From contig JAHDVF020000581.1 in the NCBI GenBank assembly GCA_022606425.2, positions 682,001 to 746,000 on the forward strand: 64,000 bases of DNA, written 5' to 3'. The position numbers were made by a program, and so were the translations under genes. This document shows positions 1-10,310 of the stretch, in pieces. The notes under the pieces were generated by a model that was not told where the DNA came from, ran no database searches, and saw only the letters and a program-made list of their open reading frames with translations. Position 1 is the stretch's first letter; each line of letters begins with the position of its first letter. This DNA is from Lepidostoma basale (lineage: Eukaryota; Arthropoda; Insecta; Trichoptera; Lepidostomatidae).

Positions 1-142
1 TACATGTCAGCTAATCAAATCGATGAAAAGGGTATCATAGCTATTATAGTGACTCTCGTAATATGTGATAGGTAGCTAATTTATCGCCATTTTGTTGTCA
101 CGTGAATCCTACACCAGACCAAAGACAGTGTGACAATCACAC

Positions 143-216
143 TGCCCTCGCCGGGAATCGAACCCGGAACCTTCGGGGTGGCAGTCAATGCATTTACGAC
201 TCGGCCACGAAGGTCG
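143..216 (-). repeat. tRNA-derived SINE head (tRNA-like, not a working tRNA)
   Basis: Read on the minus strand, there is an A box (TGGCCGAGTCG, complement of 197-207) and a B box (GGTTCGATTCC, complement of 154-164). The T arm is perfect (CCGGG/CCCGG) and the acceptor stem is nearly complete (6 of 7 pairs between 208-214 and 144-150). The D stem and anticodon stem do not pair, so this is not a functional tRNA. It is better read as the Pol III promoter head of a SINE or a decayed tRNA copy. A short palindrome (AGTGTGATTGTCACACT) follows the 3' end. No tail was identified before the window edge. Confidence 0.65.
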
Positions 217-404
217 GTCAATTTCAGAAATATAATATAAAAATTATAGAATAAATACAAAAATAATAAAATTTCAGAGCAGAATAAATTCGATAGAGTT
301 AAGACCCCTTAGACTTATGTGTGATAAACGATGTTTAATAGAATTTCCAATGATGATGTCAGAAAGAAACGTAGATCAAAATAAGGTATAATAACAATTT
401 ATGA
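217..404. other. AT-rich spacer
   Basis: No gene, repeat boundary or RNA signal is recognised here. Confidence 0.5.
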
Positions 405-760
405 ATTCATTGATGTTATGAACAAAATAATGAAAGAATCTTTAAGGTCGTTTGGACATATGGAAAGAATGAATGAAAAAAGAATATAACCCAATTGGGT
501 TTTAAAAAAATTAATTAAATAAATAAATAAAATGGTAAAAAAATTATATGTTAACGATGTAAATGGAACCAGAAATACAGGAAGACCGAGAAAACCTGGC
601 ACGATCAAATAAAACAAATATTGAATGTCGGCCATGTGAGGAGTCAGAGAAATCGATGTTGAGGAAGCGAGAGAAATATGGCAGGAAAGAAAAGTGTGGC
701 AGTCCATTCTTTCTGCCTACCCCTTCGGAGAGACAGCGTGATGGTTAGTTAGTTAGTTAA
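405..760 (+). mobile_element. Family A RTE-like LINE, 3' fragment
   Basis: This is a decayed copy of the polymerase C-terminus. Fragments equivalent to GSLRWFGHMERMNEER and GRPRKTWHDQIN are readable across frames, followed by the family 3' end (CAGTCCATTCTTTCTGCCTA, then GTGATGG) and a GTTAGTTAGTTA tail at 744-760. It is 5'-truncated, frameshifted and interrupted near 486-530 by a short AT-rich insert. It shares about 300 bp with the family A copies at 23.1, 24.9, 41.5 and 54.7 kb. It encodes no working protein. Confidence 0.85.
486..530 (+). mobile_element. Short insert with TAAA tail inside family A
   Basis: The conserved family A sequence AAAAGAATGGTAAAA is split here by about 45 bp that ends in (TAAA)n. 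A poly-TAAA end suggests the extreme 3' end of another 5'-truncated retroposon. The flanking duplication is only a few bases, so this rests on the interruption and the tail. Confidence 0.45.
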
Positions 761-804
761 TTTTATAAAATGATCACTACGTTGTTTTGGAAATATATGT
801 AAAA

Positions 805-940
805 CGCACGGATGAAGAAAGAACGGTTAAGAAAGTATACGTTAATGATGTATTGTATATGAATTGTTGAGTCCAGGAAGATTGAATAAAACTTGGCATG
901 ACCAAACTGAAACGTGATGGTTTGTAGTTGTAATTGCACT
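805..940 (+). mobile_element. Family A LINE relic
   Basis: GAAGAAAGAACGGTTAAGAA, GTATACGTTAATGATGT, a variant of the GRPRKTWHDQ coding segment (AAACTTGGCATGACC) and GTGATGGTT line up in order with other family A copies, with large internal deletions. No reading frame is left. Confidence 0.6.
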
Positions 941-1084
941 GTTGAATAAACAATAAATATTTATGTTTGGTTCATTTTCTTCGAAACTTTTGAATACAGA
1001 AATCCTTTCAAATATTCATTTGAATTGACCGTTCTCGCAATCGTTTTCTTAAAATAAAATATCTCTACTATGTGTTTATAGAAT

Positions 1085-1756
1085 TCGGACTTGGACTTGG
1101 ACTTGGATCTTCTGGCTTACAGAGGTTCAGCTCATGTGCCTATTCCTCTTACGTCTGATGGCAACATTGTTGGAAGGTGATTTGGTGGGTTGTTAGTTTA
1201 TTCGGGGGCATGATTTGTGTGGCCCGGAGTGTTCCTCTGAAGGAGAATCGATTTTGGGCGCTTGTGGCGACTGGAAGTGTTTGGGTCGTAATTAGAGAGG
1301 TCTTTTATTGTGGGGTTGGGATGTGAAGGGAGTCCTTTGTAAAAACGTTCGGCAAGTTTCAGAATGAATTCATCTATCATCGGGATTCCCAATTCTAGGT
1401 GCAGTTGTGTAATCCTGGTCCATGAAGGCGCACCAAGCGATAAACGGATAGCCTTATTTTGCAGGATTGGGAGTTTTTGTATGTGACTCGAAGCTGCATA
1501 GCCCCAGATTGGGGCTGCATAAGTGAAGGGCCTTATAACCGTTTTGTATATCAGGAGTTTACTGTCGATGCTTAGTTTACTGTTTCTAGCTAACATTGGG
1601 TAGAGGGCTGAGATTGCTTTTGACGCGGCTTTGACTTTATTTGTAATGTGTGGCCTCCATGTCAGCTTAGAATCCAAGGTAACCCCAAGGTATTTGATTG
1701 TTTTGGTCCAAGGAACGTCTTGGCCGAACATTTTTATGTTGGGAATGTTTGGAGGA
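1085..1756 (-). pseudogene. Jockey-like LINE reverse transcriptase C-terminus
   Basis: A minus-strand open frame (ATG complement at 1731, stop at 1198) encodes about 177 residues. YLGVTLDSKLTWRPHI near its start is the conserved block after the palm of jockey-clade reverse transcriptases. VIRPFTYAAPIWGYAA (thumb region) follows, then IQKLPILQNKAIRLSLGAP. The 3' UTR ends at 1085 in a repeated hexamer (complement of ACTTGG, three units). The catalytic palm is missing, so this is a 5'-truncated copy. Its 3' UTR (about 1110-1200) is also found inside a MITE at 58.5-58.7 kb. On the plus strand a C-type LINE abuts it. Confidence 0.85.
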
Positions 1757-2265
1757 ATGTGTCTTACTTATAGATTTCGAGTGCATTTTGGTCTAAAGAG
1801 AAAAGTCTATGATTCATGCATACTGCCGGTAATGACTTATGGGATGGAGACTATGACCCTCACCAAGAGATATGTAGAGAGATTTAGAGTCACGCAGCGT
1901 TCCATGGAAAGACATATGCTCGGCGTCAGTCTCCGAGATAAAATCAGAAATGAGGAGATTAGACGCCGAACAAAAATAACGGACATCATGGAACGACTAG
2001 CGAGACTGAAGTGGCAATGGGCGGGTCATGTGGCGAGACAAAGTGAGGATAGATGGACCCAGAAAATAATAAGGTGGAGACCATGGGAAAATAGGAGAAG
2101 CGTCGGCAGGCTGCAAAAAAGGTGGGCCGACGACATTGCTGCCGTGGGGGCGGGGAAATGTGGCTGCAGCTGGCAGAAAATAGAGACGAGTGGAAAGGAA
2201 GGGAAGAGGCTTATGTCCAGCAGTGGACCGATGAAGGCTGACGAAGAAGAAGAAGAAAAAGATGT
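1757..2265 (+). pseudogene. RTE-like LINE (subfamily C3) C-terminus
   Basis: An open frame reads KVYDSCILPVMTYGMETMTL (the YGxExxxL block of RTE-type polymerases), then SMERHMLGVSLRDKIRNEEI, LKWQWAGHVARQSEDRW and IRWRPWENRRSVGR. It ends in a GAAGAAGAAGAAG tail at about 2239-2260. The frame continues upstream from antisense jockey sequence, so the upstream start is not real. The palm and endonuclease are absent; this is a 5'-truncated dead copy. Relatives are at 11.9, 35.5 and 49.9 kb. Confidence 0.85.
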
Positions 2266-2845
2266 GTTTATAACGATTAAGATTTTTTTTCAACACTGTA
2301 ATGCTTACAAAACTTTTTAAATGTTCGTAAAAATGTACGGTTTGGTTAATAAATGGTTTAAAAGTTTTCTTTAAAAATACAAGAGTTCGAATAGAATTAT
2401 AACCACTTCCTCTCGGAATTCAAGTGGTCACCGGTCCTCAGGATAAGGATGACTGCCAACCAGTGGCGTCAAATGATAAGGGTTCAATTTACTAAATACG
2501 CAGTAAGTTGGGAACTAACAATTTTGGTAATGGTGTGATTTTTTTTATGATACAGCGAATGCAACTCTTAAAAAATCTAAACAATTACACGAAAAATCTA
2601 CAAAAAATTATAATAACGATCATCGTGCCTAAAACATGACTCATAATTACTCCAAATTCTGCTTTCAATGCAAGTATCATAGTATATTTTGTTGCACAAT
2701 TGAAGGATCAAGCCATATAGAAAGTAGTAGCATCAAATCCTTAATAAATAACAGTAAAGACGATTATTTAGTGGTTTTACTTGGATTTAATTTATATAAA
2801 TTATATAAATTGTAATGTATAAATATATAAATTATATAATTTGAA
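2266..2845. other. AT-rich spacer
   Basis: No coding, RNA or repeat signal is recognised. A short less AT-rich patch lies at about 2400-2500. Confidence 0.4.
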
Positions 2846-3212
2846 ATATGGCTCCATCGCCGAATGCTCAGAGTTCCCTGGACAGACATGGTTACCAATA
2901 CCGAAGTCCTGAGGCGAGCTAGAGTTGACAGGGAACTGTTATCAACTATAAGGTTCGAAAGATCTCACATCTGAGTCATATACTGCGTGGAGAAAAGTAC
3001 CACCTTCTCCAACTGATATTGGAGGGGAAAATTGAGGGAAGACGAAGGCCCGGTAGGAGACAAATGTTCTGGCTGCGAAACGCGAGAGTGTGGACCGGCA
3101 TCCGAAGTGTGGAGGAGCTGTTCCGAGCGGCGCAGGACAGAGACAGGTTCGCCGAGGTAATCGCCAAAGTTGGGGGACCTGACAGGGCACTTGAAGAAGA
3201 AGATATAAATTG
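2846..3212 (+). pseudogene. RTE-like LINE (subfamily C4) C-terminus
   Basis: GKIEGRRRPGRRQMFWLRNA, SVEELFRAAQDRDRFAEVIA and VGGPDRALEEED are read from 3019 on. The upstream part (equivalent to WTDRVTNTEVLNRAGVNREL of the 37 kb copy) is present in shifted frames from about 2870. A GAAGAAGAAG tail sits at about 3194. It is a dead, 5'-truncated copy whose best in-window relative is at 37.1-37.7 kb. Confidence 0.82.
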
Positions 3213-4754
3213 TGACAAATTTGTTTCGCCTTGCGAGGGCATTCTCAAACTGAATCTAATCGCCAAACAGTGTGTCCTCGCCAAACTGTCCCAGTTTAGA
3301 AATCTTAAGGGTGGGGGAGAAATTATACTATTTTAAATTAACAAAAATATTATAAAAATTATCTTTGGTTTGGTATCAATAAGTACTGCCACCACTGCCG
3401 CCACCCTTTGTTGAAGGGTAGTTTGGCCAATTATCATTCGCCACTTCCTCCAGCCAGGAACTCCGCGTTTCTTCTTGAAGGGTTGTAAACTAGCAGGAAT
3501 AAAGAATAGAATTCCGGCTAAGGGAGTTTTTGAATTTTCGGCTAAAAACTATCTTGAATTCAATTAGGAAGTCTTTCGAGATATTATTATATTTGATAAG
3601 GGTTGGTTATTACAGTTGGGAGTTATCTTACACCTCAAGGTTCTAAAATTTACAAATATAGTCTCAAATATACTGCTTAAGTTTTACATTGTAAAATTTA
3701 TTTATCTTTTTCTACGCTTTGGTTAAAAGTTTGGTACTCGTTTTTTGACAGATTATGTATACGACATCCTGAGGTTTTGTTTTATCATTTAATTTATACA
3801 ATTAAAGTTGTTTTACAAAGTAATGAACAATATATTGTTCAACAGTATTATAGTTCATAAAAAAATACATTTTGTAATTCTTAAGAGTCAACGCTTTAAC
3901 CGTCGCGTTGCCATGTGGTCAATTGAGTTTCCACTGCCAATTTAAAGTTGATTTTCTTAAAACCTATGGACCCTAATATTATAAAAAAATTGTAATCCTC
4001 CATTGAAGTGTTCTCAATATTTCGTAATAAAAAAAAGCAAAAAATTACTTCCTTCATCCCAAAAAAAAAATATTTTCTAAGACTGCCCTCACCTTCATTC
4101 GTGTTAAGGTAGAATTTGTTTTGCTAATATTTACAACTTTATCAAAAGTGACAAATACTTACTCGCTGTTTTGAACGTATTATAAATTATATCTTTGGCC
4201 TTTTCTCATAGGTACGTAATAATACCGACTGTGGACGGAAACGCAGCACGCAACTTAATAATATCAGAACTGTGAAAATATTAACACTTTACCAAAAGGG
4301 ACAAATATTAATACGTACTCGTTGTCTTGAACGTACTATACATTTTGCCTAGGTGCCTTTATCATACGTAAAATCTCGTAAAGTCTCGCCCCGCCGGCCG
4401 CGGCGCGGCGCGGCGGGGCAAGACAAGTTTATACTTGGTGTCAGTCGCTCGTATGCTGTGACGCATTCCATATCAGAAATCGCATGGTTCCAGAAAAAAA
4501 TTAATAATGATTTGTTTTTCAAATAATCCATGTATGTTATAGATATCGATCTATTCCTAATGAAATTCCCTACAAGATGACATAAATTAAATTTTGATTC
4601 ATCGAGTCATATGCTTGATATTTAGATAAAGTTAGCGGTAAACTGAATTGACCACATGGGAGCGAGCGTTTTGTTTTGAACACGGTACGTTAAGGGTTAA
4701 GTTTATCAACAATTTATTCGTCATTTTTTAATTCAGGTTAATATTTGTTTTCAT
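3213..4754. other. Spacer with old tandem duplication and a GC-rich spot
   Basis: No genes are seen. A region around 4132-4216 is repeated in diverged form at 4282-4366: both contain an ACAAATA-type segment, a TACTCGYTG segment, TTGAACGTA and a TCATA-cGTA end. At 4385-4418 lies an almost pure G+C stretch (GCCGGCCGCGGCGCGGCG core) that stands out from the AT-rich surroundings. About 3360-3480 is moderately GC-rich and unassigned. Confidence 0.45.
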
Positions 4755-5125
4755 ACATTTCTATCTTCTTCTCCTTATAGACCTTTGGTCTGTTCCTGAA
4801 ATCAGGCTGGCCTCTCTAGGAAGGTTGACTCCCAACTATCTCTCCATCTTTTCGGCGGTCTTCCGGGGGGACGGCAGCCGGTAGGAATCTGATGCGCCAC
4901 AGCGTGTGGAATTCTGGTGGTATCCATCCTCTGCACGTGCGCATTCCAGTATTTTCTGCGTTGTCTTCCCCATCTCACGACATCCTCCACCTTACAGATT
5001 TCGCGGATAGCCGTGTTCCTCACCCTATCTCGAATAGTCCGTACTTAAGCCTTCGTTCTTGTGGTATCCGCTCTGGTTTCAATAGTATATGCAACGAAAA
5101 CTTGATCTCTAGGCTTAGACAGCAA
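4755..5125 (-). pseudogene. RTE-like LINE (subfamily C1) C-terminus
   Basis: On the minus strand the frame reads RNTAIREICKVEDVVRWGRQ, then WNAHVQRMDTTRIPHAVAHQ and PTGCRPPGRPPKRWRDSWES, and stops at 4802. A GAA-rich tail (complement of CTTCTTCTCC) lies at about 4765. Near-relatives are at 43.8 kb (minus) and 61.2 kb (plus). It is truncated at the 5' end and inactive. Confidence 0.85.
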
Positions 5126-5990
5126 AGAAGAAGTAGAGATTTTTATAATTTAATCATTTCCTTAGCCTAAAATTAAATTGCCCCTCGGAAAGAGTAATGA
5201 AAAGTTGGTCCAAATGACTTGTGAGTCATTAAACTCACCTAACTCTGAAAGTTTGCTGGCAGACAATTCCTGGTTAATTAAAATCTTCATTTATGTTTTG
5301 TATCTTCGCTCCGAATTGAAAAGTTCCAACAATAACACTTCAAGTGCTACCGCTCAACTTGTTTTCTTTTAAAATGTAATTTTCTTTCCCCCACAATCGT
5401 TTTTATAATTAATTAGCTATATAATATTATTGCAGATCCTAAAGAAAATTACACTTCTTAAGTGTACTTGAATTGAAAATTTTTATTGCCTCAGAAGAAT
5501 TTCAATTATACATTTAAACAAAGAAACACAATTTTTCAATGCTTTGTTTAAAATCGTTTTTAAGTATTTAATTAAAAACAAATTTTGCACAGCTGTTTCC
5601 CACACTTATTTTAATATGAAGTATATATAATTATTAAATAAACAACATTTATTATTTTTCTTCTATATTCGCCCCTTCACTCTGTTTTTTTGGATTCACA
5701 TTTGAATAAATAGAATTAAACATTAAGTTTTCACATTACTTTATTTTACTTTTTGCAGACATGTTTCGGGTTTGAAAAAACATTTTCCGATGCACAAATT
5801 TTCGATGTACAAATTCAAAATCGTGCATAGAAAAGTGAAACAAGTGTGCGAAAAAAGCGTTATTCTAAATATAATAAAAACTCGTCATTACTGAATCTCA
5901 AGATTTCAATATTTGAGATTTGCGAGATTGAGTTGAGTGCGAGACTCAGTCTATATCGTTGTCCCGATAATGAAAGTATAAAGCATTCCT
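5126..5990. other. AT-rich spacer with a K-type fold-back relic
   Basis: No genes are seen. At 5758-5800, GACATGTTTCGGG matches the arm of the K family (complement GAAACATGTC), but the ribozyme core is too decayed to score. The segment at 5880-5930 resembles the distal end of other K copies. Confidence 0.4.
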
Positions 5991-6455
5991 AAGGATTAAT
6001 TGTATCTCAATAGAGACGAAGATGTATTTTTTTTTGGAAACAGAACATGATAGTCTAACATTGCGATAATTGCGTAAGCCTTTCACATTCATATTTCACA
6101 GTCATTAATAAAGATTTTCTGCTTAATACTTACAAATAATCTTAATAGATGGCGCTAGTGTAGATTGACCTAAAAAATGTGAAGTTATTTAACATAGTAG
6201 CATATGTACAAGTTCCAAAAATTTGTCAGACGTGGTGGTCGTAAGAAGTGCGGAATAGGGAATGTTGTTAACATAAAGTGATCGCTTAACCCAACCAATG
6301 ACAGGCCATTAGTCCTGTAAACGCCTCGACTACCATATTATTTTCCAAAAAAAAATTACATCTTCGTCTCTATTGAGATACAATTAATCCTTATAAACGA
6401 TTAACCCGCAATGGGTAAAAAATCCAGTATTTGGATACATTAAAAAAAACAAATT
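5991..6455 (-). repeat. Family E repeat, inverted head plus one unit
   Basis: The outer sequence AGGATTAATTGTATCTCAAT begins at about 5992 on the plus strand and reappears as its complement at 6372-6391, so the copy is bounded by an inverted repeat of about 36 bp. The body is minus-oriented: the TGGCGCTAGTGTAGATTGA block, the GACGTGGTGGTCGTAAGAAG block and the CAACCAATGACAGG block. The unit is followed by the CCCGCAATGGGTAAAA flank seen at 15.6, 24.5 and 55.5 kb. No coding capacity is supported. Confidence 0.8.
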
Positions 6456-7334
6456 GTAAAAAGCATTTCAAATATGTCTTGAAAAATAAACTGAAAATAA
6501 TAAAAAACAGTGTTTTAAAACATAAAAATCCGGCATTAATTAAATATTACTGAATATCAAGATTATTTTTTGTTCACATAAAATATAAATATTCGGGATA
6601 CAATTCGGTACGTATCCCATTTATTGCCCGTGCCTGTCTTGCCAGTCCGGAACACATTTTTAATATAATTTCGCGGAAAACAAATTAATAGAAATTGAAT
6701 ATAAAAACCTCACGTACATTTTGTGAAGAAATTTCCTTGCCAAATTGAATACATTCTTTAGACTACGTCACTCTGCCTCGGTCGGGCCTTATTTTTCTGT
6801 AATTGAAAAAAAGCAATATTTGTTTACTAACACATTTTTTCATTTCTCCCAAGACAAAATAATTTATCTTGTCAGATTTGGCTTTGTATCCAGATAGAGC
6901 AGATTGTATTTAAGCCGAGAATATATGTATTTGCGAAGACAATATTTTATTTCTGTGAAATTTTATTCTTCCGTGACATAACTTCTTTGAATTTTGATAC
7001 GCCCTTCTCATAAACATCGGAAATTTTATAAAATAGCAAAGCTTCCCTTAACTTACAACACGTTTAAAGATAAAATTTGACTCGTTATATAATGATGTGT
7101 TCTTCACAACAATTTATTACATAAATTTTCATATGAAGAACGCACTTTGTGGTTAGACATTCTAAACATATAGATATAAAATAATAAAACAATTTGTACT
7201 TTACCAACTAACTCGTACTGTGGTTAAATAAAAAGCATTTTATTAATTTATATATATAAGTTTAATTTCTGATGTATTTTCATGCGAAAATTTCAAACGT
7301 AAATTATCACCAGCTTATCTAGCTAACGAAATAA
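6456..7334. other. AT-rich spacer with collapsed I-family arms
   Basis: About 7120-7260 resembles the outer arms of the I fold-back at 52.6-53.1 kb (CATATGAAGAACGCACTTTG and ATAAAATAATAAAACA segments), but the ribozyme part is missing. The rest is AT-rich and shows nothing recognisable. Confidence 0.4.
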
Positions 7335-7900
7335 CTAATCGTCACTCCGTTTCTCCGGAGCAATAGGCAGAAAAGATGGACCACCATACCGCTCTGTACT
7401 GACATATCACTATAGATTCCTCTACATTCATACATCGTAACATGCACGGTTGTCATTTTTCCGACATCGAATGTGGCCGCCTTTTAGTATTTTATTAATT
7501 TGGTCATGCTATGCTTTCTTGGTCTTCCACGGTTTCTCATTCTACTCACACTGCTTATATACAACACGTTAACACTTCTTTTCTCGTCCAAACCATCACA
7601 TGAATCCTTCTTTAAATTTATCCATGATGCAGTCATCTGCCTTACATTTCTTCCTTATTTCATCGTTCGGTATTTTACTATAAATCGTTTTCCCGCATAT
7701 TATTCTAGGTGATTTCATTTCTGCGGCATTTATCCTACGTTCATCTTTCTTTTTACAGCTCTAAGCTTCAATTCCATACATAATAGTTGGAACTAGAACT
7801 CCATAATGCACTGCCATCTTTGCTTCAGTGGATATATTTCTATTTGCAGTGACGACTTTGAGAGTGCCATTAATTTTGTTTAAATCATCATAGCAATAAT
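7335..7900 (-). mobile_element. Family A LINE, longer 3' fragment
   Basis: On the minus strand this runs from a region equivalent to INGTLKVV (about 7870) through the KKDESRINAVEM region (about 7730), an RMC block and a RPRKAWHDQIN block (about 7500), to the conserved 3' end at 7340. It is heavily frameshifted. The 3' end lacks a clear GTTA tail. Confidence 0.75.
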
Positions 7901-8017
7901 TCAGTTTAATCAATATCTTCATCGAATATCAAAGAATCAGTAAATAAGCATTCGAAGTCATTAATTAATCTGACTAAAGTCAGCTGTAGCGGGCAAAGAG
8001 TTTAATATAAAAGAGAT

Positions 8018-8690
8018 GGAAAGAATGAAGGAAGACAGAATGTTGAAGAAGATACAATATATCGTGGGTATACTGGCAAAAAACGTTAAGTCGAAAATTG
8101 GCAGTTTTGACTTATTGATGCAGTATTGTAAAGTTTACAATGCTCTACAAATTGGCAAAATACACGAAGTCGAATGAAACAGATTTTTTCTCTAGTTTTA
8201 AAAATAAATTTAACGTTAAATCGTACAAAAGGTATTTCATACAGGCTAAAAGCTTCAAAAAACTTAATATTTTTCGAAGAGTCTTGTTGAACATTTTTGT
8301 ACTGGAAAAAAACGTTAACTCTACTTATTGTCTTCGGCTGAAAAAAATTCCCTCGATTGACTTTTGACAACGACACTTATATGTTTCAAATTTAAAGAAA
8401 ACTTAAATGTTCGATTTCTCAAAACAGCGATTTTAGACTTAACGTTTTTTGCCAGTATACCCACGATATGTAAACGATGAGAACGAAGCTAGAATTAGAG
8501 GAAGGCCGAAGAAATCGCTGTATCAACAATTCAATCAAATATTGTATGTTGAGAAATCGACGTGCGTGCATGACACGATGTATGAATGTAGAGGAATCGA
8601 GGGAAGTATGTCAAAACAGAACTGTGTGGCGGTCCATTCTTTCTGCTTACCCCTCCAGGGAGACGGCGTGATAGTTAGTTAGTTTTATAT
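8018..8690 (+). mobile_element. Family A LINE fragment split by a MITE
   Basis: Family A coding relics (ATGGAAAGAATGAAGGAAGA to about 8060) resume at 8469 (TGTAAACGATGAGAACGAAG) and continue to the 3' end and a GTTAGTTAG tail near 8685. Removing 8062-8466 and one TA restores the family sequence exactly in register, showing the MITE inserted after the LINE copy. Confidence 0.85.
8062..8466. mobile_element. 405 bp MITE with 50 bp terminal inverted repeats, TA target
   Basis: The left end TCGTGGGTATACTGGCAAAA and its complement at 8447-8466 form perfect inverted repeats of about 32 bp, extending imperfectly to about 50 bp. It is flanked by TA at 8060-8061 and 8467-8468, and the empty site is visible in other family A copies (TTATATGTTAACGATG). 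TA duplication plus long terminal repeats fits a Tc1/mariner-type non-autonomous element. No transposase frame is present. Confidence 0.88.
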
Positions 8691-9604
8691 TATAGAAACA
8701 TATAAACAAAACGTTGATTAAATTAACTTGAACATGTAGACGTTTAAAGGTTTACACGAAATATACATTTTACCGTATTATGTACGTTTGTTTGTTATAA
8801 TAATAATAAGTATAGTTTTCATCAGAGTTGATAAGTTAAGAGAGTTAGTGGGTGGAGTGGCGCCTGACCCCGCATGGATATTACTTCCACCGTTTCCACC
8901 GAGACAACTTCCCACTGGATATGAAAGGCAGCCGAAACTTTGCAAGCCAAACATTTAAGTCGCAGACATAAACCATTATTCCCCCCTAATAATTCACGTT
9001 ATTCGTTTTACAAATATGTCCCGAATGTTTGGTGGGTCAATTTATAAAGAAAATCCTTTTTCCAAAGATGTCACGCATACATTCACCGCGTGGCACCTTC
9101 TTTCATCCCGTATGAAAAGCGGGCAAAAAGGCTTTGGGGAAGGAGTCCTTAGTTGGTGGCGATATTCAAATCTACCCGCGGAGTTTCAGTGGCAAAAAGA
9201 TAAAGTTTCCCTTAAGAATAATGTCATCTTGCGTATAAAGAGGGATGAATTACAGCGCCATTTCCAAGGCTTTGCTTTGTGGGACTGAAAAGAGTTCGGC
9301 CGGAGAGTGGTAAAATCATTTTGTTATCGCGCAGAACGAAAACCGTAAAATTTGTTTTACTTCATTCTTTTCAGGAGTGCGTGGATTTAGTTTTTGTGAC
9401 AAATTCCTTGATGGCCATTCAATGGAAGCTATTTTCTCGTGCGAGATAAAACTGTTACGTAATTTCTATCAATAAAAATAAAACTTGTAAAAATACGAGA
9501 TGCAAATTTAATTAGACGTAAAAAGGTCGTAATTCTGGTGGTAGTTTTGAGACAGCGCAGATTCTGTCTGAAATAATAAATACACTTTGAAAATTATTAA
9601 TTTG
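8691..9604. other. Non-repetitive, more GC-balanced segment
   Basis: About 8830-9480 shows no match to the repeat families in this window and is less AT-rich. A 90-codon frame (9016-9288, plus) begins MSRMFGGSIYKENPFSKDVT; I do not recognise it and see no domain, splice context or codon bias that would make it a gene. It could equally be a conserved non-coding or intronic segment. Confidence 0.35.
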
Positions 9605-9709
9605 TCCATTGTTTTGGCCGAAACACTATGATATTTTAACATTTTATAACTGTTAATTCAAAAACTTTGTTTTACGAGTATATCACAAATTGTATTTACT
9701 TTACTTTAC

Positions 9710-9745
9710 GACAGCTGTTTCATCAACCAATATCGACATCATCAG
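9710..9745 (-). ncRNA. Hammerhead ribozyme motif, type I minimal (H family)
   Basis: The minus strand reads CTGATGA (complement of 9739-9745), an imperfect stem II (TGTCGATATTGGTTGA), GAAA, the self-complementary stem III ACAGCTGT, then C as the cleavage base (complement of 9710). All core positions are kept; stem II is weakened compared with its partner at 10223. Confidence 0.7.
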
Positions 9746-10222
9746 GTGTTATAAAAATATATATCAAATGTCAAATTTTCGTAATTTTTCGAATCCTTGT
9801 GTAATTGTTCCTAAGTCAATTTGAATAATTTCTCTGATATAATTTTGAAGTTCTTGCGGAAATTGAGTTAGGTACCTAAATATTTTAATTTAAAGAACTG
9901 TTAGTTACTGTTTATAAAAGAAAATATTAAAGGTAGAAAATATAATAATAATAAAATAAAAATATAATAATTAGAAGGAACAATTACGCAAAGTATAGAG
10001 TTAAAAACGATGAAACATAATAAATTAAAAACGATGAACAATAACAGGAAGTACATAGATTACATTAATAGGAAAGGTGACAAAAGTTGAAGGTAATTAT
10101 TTTTAGCAAGATTGTACAGGGGAAAAGTTTTTAATGTACAATATACTAATGGAGAATAAGAAGGATTTTGGTTATTTATAACATTTAGTTTACATTTTTT
10201 GGCTTTTATATTTTTATAACAC

Positions 10223-10258
10223 CTGATGATGTCAACATTGGTTGATGAAACAGCTGTC
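10223..10258 (+). ncRNA. Hammerhead ribozyme motif, type I minimal (H family)
   Basis: CTGATGA at 10223-10229, stem II GTCAAC/GTTGAT around an ATTG loop, GAAA at 10247-10250, stem III ACAGCTGT (10250-10257), cleavage after C10258. Every conserved core base of the hammerhead is present. With a four-pair, loop-free stem III, activity would be expected mostly as a dimer, as described for Penelope-type hammerheads. Confidence 0.8.
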
Positions 10259-10310
10259 GTAAAATTAAATTTGTGATATAAAACAAAGTTTTTGAATTAA
10301 CGATTATTAA

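Larger units (their letters stand above)
9605..10310. mobile_element. H-family fold-back element with two hammerhead motifs
   Basis: The left arm (CATTGTTTTGGCCGAAACAC at about 9608, ACAAAGTTTT-type complement at 9663, hammerhead on the minus strand at 9710-9745) and right arm (hammerhead on plus at 10223-10258, then AAAACAAAGTTTTTGAATTA) are inverted repeats around about 470 bp of AT-rich interior. The interior is shared in part with the 53.2 and 53.8 kb H copies (ATATCAAATGTCAAATTTTC). No coding capacity is seen. Confidence 0.8.

Noticed and set aside
143..216. Functional tRNA gene on the minus strand
   Set aside because: A and B boxes and T arm are good, but D and anticodon stems do not pair and the acceptor has a mismatch; SINE head or pseudogene fits better.
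1631..1756. N-terminal 40 residues of the 229-codon plus frame
   Set aside because: This part is antisense to the jockey-like LINE; the LINE C3 coding begins only at about 1757.
9016..9288. 90-codon host gene
   Set aside because: No recognised domain, no splice or regulatory context; kept only as part of an unassigned unique segment.
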